Shown here: piece by piece, positions 35,587 to 46,249 of the stretch
Layout: each line of letters begins with the position of its first letter
Numbering within the stretch: position 1 is the stretch's first letter
From: Desulfobacteraceae bacterium
GTDB lineage: Bacteria; Desulfobacterota; Desulfobacteria; Desulfobacterales; Desulfosalsimonadaceae
Reading direction: 5' to 3'
Assembly: GCA_014237465.1 (NCBI GenBank)
Contig: JABZFM010000002.1
Location: forward strand, 62,001 to 126,000
Length of the DNA stretch: 64,000 nucleotides
Notes under the pieces: generated by a model
What the model saw: only the letters and a program-made list of their open reading frames with translations
Database searches by the model: none
Told to the model about the DNA's origin: nothing
Translations under genes and position numbers: made by a program

Positions 35587-38500
35587 TTATCTAAGCACAA
35601 ATCCTGCTTCAAAATTGCGGCCATCCGGCATGGCAATGGTGATTTTATACGTCCCAACAACTAAATTTTTTGTGCCCAGATTATAGATCCATAATCCATC
35701 CGAGAACCGGAAATATGGACCGCTATCATTTGCTTCACCAGAATCTAAATCAATTGTCTCCATTACAATGGCCGCACCTTCCCTTTGGATATCGATTATG
35801 GCCGGCGGGACTGGAACGTCAATATCGGTCATCAGCAGTCCATCTCTTGAGAAAAGCTGTAGTTTAAGCGGCAGCGTTCTTCCCTGCTTAAAGGCCTTAT
35901 CCGGATAGAGAATATCCTCTCCTGCGGGGACAAGTTCCGCTAATGGCGGCTCCAGGCCGCTTGGTTCGGTTATCAGGGTGGGGGCAACAACGACAAACCA
36001 AGAAAATGAGGTTGCCTGTCCGCAGATGGTAACATCATCCCCAATTCGATTCCGTGATGTGGTGATATCACCACAAACATCGTCACTGCAATGTAACAGT
36101 TGGATAGTGGATTCATCTATACCTGGCGCATACTGTGTCAAACACAGGGTGACATTGCCCGAAAAAGCTGCTGTGGTTTGGACTCTAAAAAAGGGAGAAA
36201 TAACTTCCAGGTCGGTGCCAAGGGTAAATCCCGGATTATCATTGCTTGATGTTATTGTGGTAATTCCTGTTTCGTCAACCTGATCAAATGTGATTTGTAA
36301 TCCGGAATCAGAGGTCATGCAAACAGGAGATCCCTGATTCGTATTATAAAACAGACGCCAGATTAACGCATGCTGATAACCTTCAGCGGTTTGACTCCAC
36401 CCAACTATCCATTTTCCGGAAGCATCAATGCCCCGGGCCATTGAAAAGCTTGTGTCTGTTAATGGCTCGAGTTCCAACATGCCGTTTTGCGTCCAAAGAT
36501 AAGCGGCTATGTTATTATTGTAATCGGTTGTATATCCGACCACATGTCCTTGATCATCTGTTTCAAATGCACTGCTGAATGATTCACTAAGTCCATCTAT
36601 GAAACTAAACCCATCAGCAGGATTATAAACAAAAGCTGCTCCTTGAGCCATCCGACCGTGAACAATACCATTGTTATTTATTGAATAGGGCCGTACCCGC
36701 ATGCCATCAAAATCCCCGCAATCGGACATAAGGTCATTTACGCCATTGCTGTCGATATCACGATACCAGGTATCGGATACACCATCAGCATCCGTGTCTT
36801 CAGGTTCTATTGTAAAGAGGTGATATTGGCCTGCCGTGGTCAAACTTTCGCCGCAAATCATACCGTTTTCACTGATGGCATATGCGTTACTCGCTGTGCC
36901 GCCAAGGGTTCCAAGACCAAGCATTAAATCATTCGTTCCATTGTTATCGGCATCCTCAAACCATGTGTCCGGGTGCCCGTCGTGATCAATGTCTTTTGGA
37001 ATAATCAGAAAAGCCTTGGCATGGGGGTCATCATTGGTAACTGAAGGCTGTGTATACCCCACAACTAATCCTTCATTATTGATATCAAATGCTATTGTTG
37101 TATTATTTGAAACATCAATGGTGCCTATATTGACCAATCCATCGGAAGCAGTCCAGACAAAACCCTGCATATAGTCGCCTGCGTCAACTTGATAGAATCC
37201 CGTAACAATCCTTTGATCATTTATGGCATAGGCATAGCTTGTCCAGAATGCACTGCCGATATCCATCATCAAGTCATTGGCACCGTCGCTGTTTGAGTCT
37301 ATGAACCAGGTATCCGGCTGCCCATTTCCATCATTATCCAAGGGTTCGATCAAGAATGCTTTGGGCGGTCCTCCTGCTTCTTTTTCACTGCATCCGACCA
37401 CAACGCCGGAATTATTGACATCAAACGCCTGACTGTTTTCTCCACCCATTGTTTTGATATCTTTTAAAATAATTCCATCAGGATCACACACATCACCTAT
37501 ACCATCGCCGTCTGCATCCGACTGATTTCTATTTGCCGTTTCCGGGCAGTTATCTTCATAATCACAGACGCCATCATCATCGGTATCTCCTCCAATGGCA
37601 TAGCACAGATCAAGGGCCGCAACATAAACATCATCCGCCCCTGTTCCATCCCGGTCGTCAACATAGGCCACCATATTCCCATACACATTATTCATTTTTT
37701 GATGCACAGAATCATTAGTGACCTGAAAAGTTTCCCCGGTGGATATCTGGTATATATAAATTTCATAGTTGCCGGACACACTAGATTCATAGGCTATGAG
37801 ATCTCCATCAATGGTAGGATTAAAGGCTGGAGAATTAGCAGCGACTGTGATTGTTTCATTGGTACTCATATTCTTTGCAACGACACAGATGCCTTCACCA
37901 GGTCTATCTTCTTCCCAGACGACCCATGGACCGCTGGTGGAAGGAAAATCTTCTGCATCATTGGCGATCGGTATTAGTTGATTGTCGCGGAGGTCGTATG
38001 CAACCAAATTCGATTGTTCACACCATACAACAAACATGTCTCCCATTCCCAGAAATTGTGGGCTAAGCGCATCGGGAGCACTTATCTGTATGGGGCTTGA
38101 AAAAAGATATAGATCATACAACATAATTCGGGTGGACCCCATGCTAAGTTCTACATAAGAAATATAATTACCTGAAATTTTAGATTTTCGGACTGATATG
38201 TAATCTGTTATGGGCATTGTGGTTCCGTTTTCCAAATCATAGAGTCGAATTTGGCTGCCATCATCGGTATAGGCTGTATATACAATTCTATGCCCAGCGA
38301 TATCGTTAAATACATTACTTTCCGAACTTTCCACAGCCACTGGAATTGGCGTTCCGATTGGGCCGTCTCCATTTATACGCTGGGCATAGATTTCTCCCGG
38401 GCCAAGTCCACCAGTACCTGTCATTTCCCTGCGGGTATACACAACAATGTAGCTTGTTCCATCGTGCCCCAGGGTTGGATCGCTTTCTACATAATTAGAA

Positions 38501-38673
38501 GTATTTGTTATTCTGAATTCGTTTGTTACCTGGATGTCAGCGAAAGCGTTTGTCGTTAATAGCAGAAAGCTGAAAAAAATTGAAAATAACAAGATAGAAG
38601 TATTTATTTTTCCGGAAGAGTCAAATTTCTGTTTTAATTGTAAGCCTAAATTGGGCAGGGAAATTGTTTGCAT
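35587..38673 (-). CDS. Large exported protein: TolB-like propeller, thrombospondin-3 and HAF repeats
   Basis: 1028 residues from ATG 38673, chosen because GGAGG lies eight bases upstream; a TTG at 38694 would be longer but lacks a site. A hydrophobic segment near residues 25-45 (ILLFSIFFSFLLLTTNAFA) is the signal peptide. Residues ~50-370 carry propeller-like repeats (IVYTRREM; YISYVELS; VVWEEDRPG; IAYESS). A thrombospondin type 3 calcium segment (DTDDDGVCDYEDNCPE) follows, then HAF-type repeats up to ~800 (GVVVGCS, GLVVGYT, GMICGES, GHVVGYT). The C-terminal 200 residues are beta-rich. Function unknown; surface or secreted. Confidence 0.8.
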   Translation of the reverse strand: MQTISLPNLGLQLKQKFDSSGKINTSILLFSIFFSFLLLTTNAFADIQVTNEFRITNTSNYVESDPTLGHDGTSYIVVYTRREMTGTGGLGPGEIYAQRINGDGPIGTPIPVAVESSESNVFNDIAGHRIVYTAYTDDGSQIRLYDLENGTTMPITDYISVRKSKISGNYISYVELSMGSTRIMLYDLYLFSSPIQISAPDALSPQFLGMGDMFVVWCEQSNLVAYDLRDNQLIPIANDAEDFPSTSGPWVVWEEDRPGEGICVVAKNMSTNETITVAANSPAFNPTIDGDLIAYESSVSGNYEIYIYQISTGETFQVTNDSVHQKMNNVYGNMVAYVDDRDGTGADDVYVAALDLCYAIGGDTDDDGVCDYEDNCPETANRNQSDADGDGIGDVCDPDGIILKDIKTMGGENSQAFDVNNSGVVVGCSEKEAGGPPKAFLIEPLDNDGNGQPDTWFIDSNSDGANDLMMDIGSAFWTSYAYAINDQRIVTGFYQVDAGDYMQGFVWTASDGLVNIGTIDVSNNTTIAFDINNEGLVVGYTQPSVTNDDPHAKAFLIIPKDIDHDGHPDTWFEDADNNGTNDLMLGLGTLGGTASNAYAISENGMICGESLTTAGQYHLFTIEPEDTDADGVSDTWYRDIDSNGVNDLMSDCGDFDGMRVRPYSINNNGIVHGRMAQGAAFVYNPADGFSFIDGLSESFSSAFETDDQGHVVGYTTDYNNNIAAYLWTQNGMLELEPLTDTSFSMARGIDASGKWIVGWSQTAEGYQHALIWRLFYNTNQGSPVCMTSDSGLQITFDQVDETGITTITSSNDNPGFTLGTDLEVISPFFRVQTTAAFSGNVTLCLTQYAPGIDESTIQLLHCSDDVCGDITTSRNRIGDDVTICGQATSFSWFVVVAPTLITEPSGLEPPLAELVPAGEDILYPDKAFKQGRTLPLKLQLFSRDGLLMTDIDVPVPPAIIDIQREGAAIVMETIDLDSGEANDSGPYFRFSDGLWIYNLGTKNLVVGTYKITIAMPDGRNFEAGFVLR

Positions 38674-38753
38674 GATCCTTTCCTCCAATTTCAATTAAAA
38701 ATTATCGTCGATTTTTTTATCTGTCGCTAAAAAGAAATTTTAAAAAATCCGCC

Positions 38754-41700
38754 TTACTTCTTGTGAACCACTATATTCCCACCGGCCAGATCGTTTTTCG
38801 CACGATGGTAAGGATCAGCTTCCGTGTTGGTCCCCAACCAGATTTTTATATCAAATGCATCCGGCTGATCACCGGTCAGATCGCCATCAGTAGCTTGAAC
38901 TCTGAAGGTATACAGGCCTTCTCCATTGATTGTCGCCACGCCCTGGAACATGGCTTTATTGCTGCTAACCGTATACCAGCCCATATTTTGGCTTTTAAGA
39001 TTGATATGTGCTGCCTTGTACTGAAACTCCAGATTTCCCGCAGCTGCCTTGTTTTTATCGATCTTTACGATAAAGCCGAAGTTGGCCTTGTCCTGATCAG
39101 ACTGAGCCGGCAGTGTGCTTTCTCCATCCGGCCGGATAAACCCTCCGCCTGTGGCCCTTGGCACGTTTGGATCAAACACGACAAGCAGGGATTCTGCCTG
39201 ACCAACCGGGCATCCGGATTCTTCGGTTGTCATCATAATTGTGTAAACATTAGGTGAAAGGCCAGAAAAACTGCATTGGGACAATCCTGAGGCATCACTT
39301 AAAGCAGAGCCCTCCGCAGAATAAATTCCACTATTGTCAGTAACAGTATAACCAATGGAAACATCTGCCAGGCCCAAATTATTTCCATCTGTCACTAAGG
39401 CTGAAAGATCTATCGCAGCAAATCCGGTTTCGTTAACAGCAAAAAGCAGTTCACCCGTATATTCTATCAATATTTGGTCCTCTTCTCCTATGAAAGGACA
39501 AACGTCACATGCACTGCCTATCCCATCCTCATCCTCATCTGCCTGGTCAGAGTTCACCGACTCCGGACAGTTGTCCTCATAATCCGGGATACCGTCACCA
39601 TCCGTATCAATTTGATTGCATATGTTTTCATCAACTGTCAGCACCATTGAATCCGAACTCCTAAAACCATCATTATCTGTAACCGTAAGAATAACATCAT
39701 AAACACCAAATTCCAGATCCGTTACAATGGGTGAAGCACCGGAGACACTAATGCCTGTTGGCATAATAATAGCACCTGGGATATTTACATCAGGGGGCAA
39801 ATCTTCCCTGAGTACCAGCAGCCAATTATAAGATACGATCGTGCCATCAACATCTTCGGATTGTGTGCCATCGAAGACAACTGAATTACATACTGCCTGA
39901 TCAGGGCCTGCATTTGAAATCGGATTGCCCGAAACCATAACAGTGCGGGTTCTCTGATTTGCCTGATTGCCGGCAGAATCCATTGCATCGTAAGTTATTG
40001 TATAGGTTCCGGCATTGCCGCTATCAACTGCATCTCCGCCAATAACAACCGGCACTTCCATATCACAGTTGTCAATAGCGATTGCGCCTTCTTCTGTATA
40101 CGAATCACCCAGTTTTAATGAAATAAGAGAATCGCCGTTAAGTGAAATATTCGGAGGGGTCATATCCATGATTTGAACATCGATTGAGTCAGTACTGCTT
40201 GCTCCCTTGTTATCTTGTACTGTCAAGGTGAAAGTATAATTTCCAGCTGCCAGAGTTGCTTCCATCACCGGGCTATCACCAATCAAATTACCCTCACTGT
40301 CTTTCCATTCAAAAATCAATGGTGCTCCTTCAGGGTCATTTGAAGAAGTGCCATCCAGTTCTATGTCTGTGCCGTTTTCAGAGGTACAGTTTTGTTCAAC
40401 GATCTGATCAGGACCGGCAATAGCAACAGGTATCTGATTGACCGGCACTGTCTGAATAGAAAGTGTTACTTCTTCACCACCTGGGGGAACATCAAGACCA
40501 AACAAGCTGATTTCCCATGTTCCCGCTTCCGGATTACTGATAACATATTCTTCAAAAGTGGAGCCGAGAGTGTGTATGACATCCGTAGCAATCGAATCAC
40601 GGCCAATTATCCGTCCTGAAGGCGATATGAGGGTCATTTCAACGTCACTTCCTGGCCAGCGCGAAAATAAAATAAGTGAGCTAGTGCCGTCCGGCACCGC
40701 GACATTAGTTCCATCAATTTCGCCCGGGGGTATATCAAAAGGTATTTTTGGAGGATCAGTTGGAATGTAAGTCATTCCTGGTTCTCCATCTTCTCCAACA
40801 GGACCAGGAGGGCAGCTGTTTTCGGGAGCTACTGTAGATGCATCTCCTTCCTCACCAGGAGGACCCAAAATCAATATATTAATATCTTCTGCATACGCAA
40901 CACTCGGGGATATAACGGAATCACCTGCTAAGAACCAAGGATAAGATATACCACCGCCGCCACCGCCACCACCACCGCCAGCGCCACCGCAGGCACCATT
41001 GCCACCATTCCCTCCACACCCTGCAATCCAACCGAAGATCAGGTGTGTCGTTCCCCAACCTGCATCACCGCCTGCACCGCCTGAGCCACCATAACTTGGT
41101 GACCCGCCAGAACCGCCGTTTCCGCCACCCGCTGTTGTAATTATATTTTCTACAACTTGGGCTGTGGCGTCGATAAAATAGATACCAATACTTGCACCAC
41201 CACCACCACCGCCTAAGCCTCCTGTGCCCGGTGAACCACCACCACCGCCACCACCGCCAGAACCGCCTGGACGTGGAGACGTATCACCACTAAGCCCTCT
41301 TCCGGCACCGCCGCCGCCACCGCCGCAGCCGACGTCTCCTTGCCCACCATTTAGGCCTGAGTTACCTATCCACATTTTGGTGATTCTGTTAATATGTCCT
41401 TCTTCTCCACCACCTTCTCCAGACTCACCCGGATCACCAGGATCTCCCGGGTCTCCATGGCCCCCATGATCTGAAAAATCTCCAGAAGTTCTACTGCAGG
41501 CTGGCCCACCGTCGCTTGTCTTATCCATATAGCTAGAATAGCCATCGCCACCATCAAAACCACAAGTAAGCATTGACATACCACCACCACCACCAAAACC
41601 GCCTATACCCATGGTACCTGAACCAGCATCACCGCCAAAAAGGCTTGATTGCGTACCATATTTGCCTATGTATTGTTCATAAGTACGAGTATTTCCATCA

Positions 41701-43643
41701 CTCCACCAGGGATCTCCATGACCACCAGGTCCTCCAGGGTTACCCGGCAAACCCGGGAGGCCATTACGGCCTTTCCCTCCTTGGCCTGCTAAAATTTTGT
41801 TGTTTCTAATAATCAAGTTGCTGGGGGAAACGTTCTTTAAATATATTGGAATTGAATTTTCTCCCCAACTCCGTATCCCCTCCTCACCATCTGCCCCATC
41901 AGCAGATTCAATGGTCAAGCCATCTATTACTGTCGGGCTATTGATATTTTCTATTTTTAAAGCAATTGCAGGCCCGTATATTCTGGTTTCTTCGCTTGTA
42001 GTCCGACTCCATGATGCCCCAAAAACCTCGAATCCTCCATAGATGCTTACATCATCTTCCACAAGTAATGATTCAGTTAAAAAATAGGTATTACTGCTTG
42101 CTTCTATGTATATATCCGCGTTTGCTGGCTCGCTATCTACGGCCAATTGCATTGCTTTTTCTATAGACTGCACCGGACTTTCTGGTGTCCCAAGGTTACT
42201 ATCATTGCCCATATCCGACGAAACAAAAATTGCATTATTCACATCTTCTAAAACAGTTACAAAAACAGTATCCGTTGTTGAATATCCGTCCATATCCGTA
42301 ACAGTTAGCTCAAAAGTCAGGGTTTCAACGGTTCCGGGTGCATCAAAAGTTACCGATGGAGACGCAGTATTTGTCAAGTCAACACTTGTTCCCTCAACCT
42401 GAGCCCAGCTATATGTATCTGCGAATGCATTATTCTGACTTTCTAAGGTCACCTGGTCACCACCGCTGACAAGCTGATCACTCCCGGCATCTGCAATGAA
42501 GGGTATTGCTAAATAGATACGGAAGGTTGTCATAGGGAGCATGGATGATCCAACCCAAACTACATAACCGAAATCATTAATCTGAGGATTGCTCTCACTA
42601 TCATTCGGATTATTTGAAATATTTGTAATAGATGAGCCGTCAAAATAATATACGTCAACGTTTAAGAAACCATAACTGCCTGCCCAAACCACATGACCGT
42701 CAGAATTGATCTGAGGGTTACTTTCATTAACATCCGGGCTGTTTGAAATATTGGTAACCGTTGAACCGTTATAATAATATATTTCACTGCCTGAGCCATC
42801 ATCGCCAGACCAAACTATATGACCATCAGCATTTATTTGAGGGTTTTTATCATCGCCAGCCGGGTTGTTTGAAATATTGGTAACATTTGAACCATCGTAA
42901 TAAAATATTTCATAGTCCGAACCGGTATAACCGGACCACACCATATGACAGTTTTCATTTACTTGGGGATTAATATCCTCCCCGAAAAGATTAGCTGAAA
43001 TCATGTTTTTAACAGGCTCATCATTTTCGAAATAACCTTCATAGATTTCATAATCTAAGCCAATTTTAATGCTCCTTTCGCCAGACCAGACCACAAGACC
43101 ATTCCCATTGATTTGAGGATTAACATCATCACCAACAGGGTTATTTGAAATATTCCATGTTAGTTTGGAATTGCCTCTATAAATGTCATAATCTGAGCCG
43201 TTATAGCCAGACCAGACCACAAGACCATTTCCATTTACTTGAGGATCAAGATCATCACCATCGGGATTGTTTGAAATATTCCATTTTGAAATTCCTATAG
43301 GACCAGGAAATTGCTGGGCTAAATAAATTTCACTGTCTGAACCGTCATGGGCCGACCAAACCACAAGACCATTTCCATTTATTTGAGGGTCAAGATCATC
43401 ACCATCGGGATTATTGGATAAATTAATAACCGTTGAACCGTTATAATAATATATTTCACCGCCTGAACCATCATCATCATCGCCAGACCAAACCACATGA
43501 CCATTTGTATTTATCTGAGGTGAAGGTGATTTCGAAAATATATTACCTGAAATATTTATCGTTACAAAATCCCTGGCAAAAGAATTTGATGTTGCCGTGA
43601 GGATCCCAACAGCTAAACATAAAAAGAATAAAACCCGTTTCAT
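38754..43643 (-). CDS. Giant exported protein: propeller repeats, PKD domains, glycine-rich region
   Basis: 1629 residues from ATG 43643 (MKRVLFFLCLAVGIL), preceded by GGGGGT. After the signal peptide, about nine ~40-residue repeats (NPQINxxGHVVWSG and YYYNGSTVTNISNNP) form a TolB-like propeller (25-380). A PKD domain (~385-475) and a DUF1565-like beta-helix start (IYGGFEV) follow. A glycine-rich region (~624-907) contains runs of eight to nine Gly. Further along are a PKD, a DUF5011-type domain (~1165-1240), another PKD, a thrombospondin-3 segment (~1350) and a C-terminal beta domain (VPRATGGGFIRPDG). Likely a calcium-stabilised surface or matrix protein; function unknown. Confidence 0.82.
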   Translation of the reverse strand: MKRVLFFLCLAVGILTATSNSFARDFVTINISGNIFSKSPSPQINTNGHVVWSGDDDDGSGGEIYYYNGSTVINLSNNPDGDDLDPQINGNGLVVWSAHDGSDSEIYLAQQFPGPIGISKWNISNNPDGDDLDPQVNGNGLVVWSGYNGSDYDIYRGNSKLTWNISNNPVGDDVNPQINGNGLVVWSGERSIKIGLDYEIYEGYFENDEPVKNMISANLFGEDINPQVNENCHMVWSGYTGSDYEIFYYDGSNVTNISNNPAGDDKNPQINADGHIVWSGDDGSGSEIYYYNGSTVTNISNSPDVNESNPQINSDGHVVWAGSYGFLNVDVYYFDGSSITNISNNPNDSESNPQINDFGYVVWVGSSMLPMTTFRIYLAIPFIADAGSDQLVSGGDQVTLESQNNAFADTYSWAQVEGTSVDLTNTASPSVTFDAPGTVETLTFELTVTDMDGYSTTDTVFVTVLEDVNNAIFVSSDMGNDSNLGTPESPVQSIEKAMQLAVDSEPANADIYIEASSNTYFLTESLLVEDDVSIYGGFEVFGASWSRTTSEETRIYGPAIALKIENINSPTVIDGLTIESADGADGEEGIRSWGENSIPIYLKNVSPSNLIIRNNKILAGQGGKGRNGLPGLPGNPGGPGGHGDPWWSDGNTRTYEQYIGKYGTQSSLFGGDAGSGTMGIGGFGGGGGMSMLTCGFDGGDGYSSYMDKTSDGGPACSRTSGDFSDHGGHGDPGDPGDPGESGEGGGEEGHINRITKMWIGNSGLNGGQGDVGCGGGGGGAGRGLSGDTSPRPGGSGGGGGGGGSPGTGGLGGGGGGASIGIYFIDATAQVVENIITTAGGGNGGSGGSPSYGGSGGAGGDAGWGTTHLIFGWIAGCGGNGGNGACGGAGGGGGGGGGGISYPWFLAGDSVISPSVAYAEDINILILGPPGEEGDASTVAPENSCPPGPVGEDGEPGMTYIPTDPPKIPFDIPPGEIDGTNVAVPDGTSSLILFSRWPGSDVEMTLISPSGRIIGRDSIATDVIHTLGSTFEEYVISNPEAGTWEISLFGLDVPPGGEEVTLSIQTVPVNQIPVAIAGPDQIVEQNCTSENGTDIELDGTSSNDPEGAPLIFEWKDSEGNLIGDSPVMEATLAAGNYTFTLTVQDNKGASSTDSIDVQIMDMTPPNISLNGDSLISLKLGDSYTEEGAIAIDNCDMEVPVVIGGDAVDSGNAGTYTITYDAMDSAGNQANQRTRTVMVSGNPISNAGPDQAVCNSVVFDGTQSEDVDGTIVSYNWLLVLREDLPPDVNIPGAIIMPTGISVSGASPIVTDLEFGVYDVILTVTDNDGFRSSDSMVLTVDENICNQIDTDGDGIPDYEDNCPESVNSDQADEDEDGIGSACDVCPFIGEEDQILIEYTGELLFAVNETGFAAIDLSALVTDGNNLGLADVSIGYTVTDNSGIYSAEGSALSDASGLSQCSFSGLSPNVYTIMMTTEESGCPVGQAESLLVVFDPNVPRATGGGFIRPDGESTLPAQSDQDKANFGFIVKIDKNKAAAGNLEFQYKAAHINLKSQNMGWYTVSSNKAMFQGVATINGEGLYTFRVQATDGDLTGDQPDAFDIKIWLGTNTEADPYHRAKNDLAGGNIVVHKK

Positions 43644-43834
43644 TTTTTTACCCCCTTGTTTTTTCAGGTTTATGGTAACGATCTCCAATAAAGAAAAAAT
43701 CATGTTAATCATGCACATCCGGTTAAAACTGGGTATTGATTTTTAACGAAACAAAAAAAGCCGGGTTCCACCTTATGTGACCCTGACAACCGACGTCACA
43801 TTCAGCAACTCGATTGTCTTTTTTGCTAATATTA

Positions 43835-45184
43835 TCATTGTTCGACTTTGGCTGTTGATACGCGTTGAAAAGAGAACCCTGGATCAAAAATAGGAATCGG
43901 ATCCGGTCCGCAATCTTCAATCATTAATACACAATTGATTAATTCTATACCAATCCCACTCCAATCATATGGTGAAACATAGACCTGTAATTGAAAAGAA
44001 TAATGGATGTTATATCGCGGGTGGTCGTTGATCCAAATACTATATTGTTCAGGATAACCTGGATTTGCTGTGAGGTTTGAGAAAAAATATTCTATCTCAT
44101 CACCGGTATCTATAGAAAGGATAACCTGAATTTCTTTTGGAGTTTCTGCATCCGGGCAGGTTCCTATCAGATTAATCTGTTTAATAAATACACGTTCCTC
44201 AAAGCAAGGATGATTTAAAGCTATGTCTCCTCCTGATGAAAAATCATGATATACATGCAAGTAATCTTCGATAGAATCCTCTCCATCACAATTTTGATCA
44301 ATTCCATCACATGCAATATCGATAGCATTGGGATGGATTAATGGATCATAATCATCACAGTCTACAATTGCGCAATATGGGCCTACTCCATATCCATCGA
44401 CATCTTTATCAAAACAGCCATTCTGTTCAATTGCAGCAATACGTTCTATCAACAACGAATAGCTGTTTTGTAAATTTTGGAACTCTTCATAAGAAATCGG
44501 ACAAACTCCAGGATCTCCCTGAGGTCCAGGAGGTCCAGGAGGTCCTAGTGGTCCAACCTGGCCTGGTTCACCCTGGGAGCCCTGATCGCCTGCATCCCCC
44601 TTCGGCCCTTGAATTCCCTGAGGACCTTCCTGGCCTGTTGCTCCGACAGGCCCCTGAATCCCTTGCAGTCCCTGCTCACCCGAAGGGCCCTGTGGCCCCG
44701 GAGGTCCTTGCTCACCTTGCGGTCCCTGAACCGGGTCAGTCAGTTCAAGTGCGATAATTCTGTCAAGCATCGCCAGAGTGGCCTCGTCTTCAAGAACGAT
44801 AATCGGTTTGGAAATATCCGGCGTACGAGCCAGAACGATACCGTCATGTTTATATTCAACAATCAATTTACTGCGGGAACTCATTTTAACTGTTTGTAAA
44901 GATACAGTGCCGGTGAAATTATTACCTCTGATTTTTTTTGAAATAATTACATCATCTTCAATCCGTTTCAGGTGAATTTCATCTTTATTTGACAGCTCAT
45001 TATCGTCATCAATAATCATAAACTCCACTTCAATGGCTTCACCGGAAACAACTGCTATCTCGTCTGCTGCGTTCGGGGCATTTAGAATATTTAACATCAC
45101 GGTTGGTTCTGCATATGCGCCTGTCGTGATAAAAATGGATAAAAGACAAAACAATAAATTTTGAACAGATAATACGGTCTTCAT
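43835..45184 (-). CDS. Exported collagen-like (Gly-X-Y) protein
   Basis: 449 residues with a signal peptide (ending GAYA). After ~130 residues comes a collagen-like stretch of about 70 residues ([19 protein letters not shown] and on) with near-perfect Gly-X-Y periodicity. A coiled-coil-like linker ([13 protein letters not shown]), a metal-binding repeat ([38 protein letters not shown]) and a C-terminal beta domain follow. Bacterial collagen-like proteins form trimeric stalks. The upstream ACAAGGGGGT matches the one before the 43643 gene, so the two may be co-regulated. Receptor or role unknown. Confidence 0.85.
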   Translation of the reverse strand: MKTVLSVQNLLFCLLSIFITTGAYAEPTVMLNILNAPNAADEIAVVSGEAIEVEFMIIDDDNELSNKDEIHLKRIEDDVIISKKIRGNNFTGTVSLQTVKMSSRSKLIVEYKHDGIVLARTPDISKPIIVLEDEATLAMLDRIIALELTDPVQGPQGEQGPPGPQGPSGEQGLQGIQGPVGATGQEGPQGIQGPKGDAGDQGSQGEPGQVGPLGPPGPPGPQGDPGVCPISYEEFQNLQNSYSLLIERIAAIEQNGCFDKDVDGYGVGPYCAIVDCDDYDPLIHPNAIDIACDGIDQNCDGEDSIEDYLHVYHDFSSGGDIALNHPCFEERVFIKQINLIGTCPDAETPKEIQVILSIDTGDEIEYFFSNLTANPGYPEQYSIWINDHPRYNIHYSFQLQVYVSPYDWSGIGIELINCVLMIEDCGPDPIPIFDPGFSFQRVSTAKVEQ

Positions 45185-45411
45185 ATTACACCCCCTTGTA
45201 ATATAGAGCGTTGTGATTTGTTAAAAAATCCAAATTATGGTTCTTTTATATTTGTTTTTTTCAGGCTTGTCTCGTCACCGGCAGAATGTCTGGAAATGAC
45301 CAGTATTTTTTGGGTGATGTAGCCAACTGAAATAAAAGGTAAAATAGAAAGGAAGAAAAATTAGTTGAAAAAAAATAAAAAAAATATTTTTTTTAGGCTA
45401 TTTTTTTTGTA

Positions 45412-45837
45412 TCAGGTGGGCTTTACTTGGTTACTTTCTCTATATCTTGTAGGCGTTTCACTCATAACCCGGTAAAAAATCCGGTTAAAGGTTCTCAGGC
45501 TTTCAAAACCGGCATCAAAGGCGATATCGTTTATCTTTTTACCCGAGTGCTTCAATTCCTCTGCAACATATTGAATGCGGAGTTCATTTACATATTCGCG
45601 AATTGGTTTGCCCAGTTGTCTCTTGAATAATTTCCCCAGATAATCCGGATTTAAATCACACTGACAGGCAAGTGTTTCCCGGGAAACCTCCTCAGTGAAA
45701 TGCTGCTTGATGTAGTCTATGAGATCCTGCACTCTTTTCTCCAGGGGATTCTCTATTTGTGTGTCAATCCCATTGGTTTCAAGATTTACGAGTTTTTCAG
45801 TGATAATATCCCTAAAGCAGCAATAATGATTAAACAA
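45412..45837 (-). pseudogene. Detached AraC-family DNA-binding module, duplicate of the kinase C-terminus
   Basis: 141 codons of which ~120 match the last ~120 residues of the protein encoded at 46250 (TEKLxNLETNGxDTQIExP, VQDLIDYIKQHFTEEVSRET, CDLNPDYLGKLFKRQLGK, FDAGFESLRTFNRIFYRVM). Both AraC helix-turn-helix motifs are intact. The match starts at about 45797; the residues before it come from unrelated sequence and the only start is a TTG without a ribosome site. It could be a truncated copy or, if transcribed, a free DNA-binding competitor of the parent protein. Confidence 0.6.
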
Positions 45838-46075
45838 AAAATAAGATATTTCATTTTTACCTTCTGGTGTTCCGAGCAGTTCTGATTAGTTAAAAAAATC
45901 CAGTATTATGGTTGTTTTATATTTGGTTTTTATTGGATTGTCTCGTCACTGTCAGAATGTCTGAAAATGACCGGTATTTTTGGGGCGATGTAGCTGCTTG
46001 AAATAAAAAGAAAAAAGGAATGAAGAAAAATTAGTTGAAAAAAATAATAAAAATATTTTTTCCTGGCTATTTTTT

Positions 46076-46240
46076 GACAAACTCGTAAAAAGTCAGATTT
46101 CGATGGCAAAGAAAAAAGCTCCACCAAATCTTAAAATTGGCGAGGCGCGCAAATCCTGAGTGATGATTTGTACTTATCGTACCATGAAGAAACGAAGGAT
46201 GCAGCGCAACAAAGAATTTGGACTTTTTACGAAGCCATCA
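46076..46240. repeat. MITE-like palindromic element, copy 4 (inserted in a duplicated segment)
   Basis: About 165 bp. The ends GACAAACTCGTAAAAAGTC and GACTTTTTACGAAGCCATC share an inverted TCGTAAAAAGTC. AAAAAAGCTCCACC and AAAATTGGCGAGGCGC match copy 1. The duplicate at 45391-45410 lacks this block and reads straight from GGCTA through eight Ts into GTATCAGG, so it is the empty counterpart. Confidence 0.82.
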
Positions 46241-46249
46241 TTTTTTGTA

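Noticed and set aside
41224-41469. Proline-rich 81-codon frame on the plus strand
   Set aside because: It is the reverse complement of the glycine-rich segment of the 38754-43643 gene.
40920-41770. Long repetitive stretch that could be mistaken for a CRISPR array or satellite
   Set aside because: The repetition is codon-level glycine runs in the 38754-43643 gene, with no evenly spaced identical repeats and no cas genes nearby.
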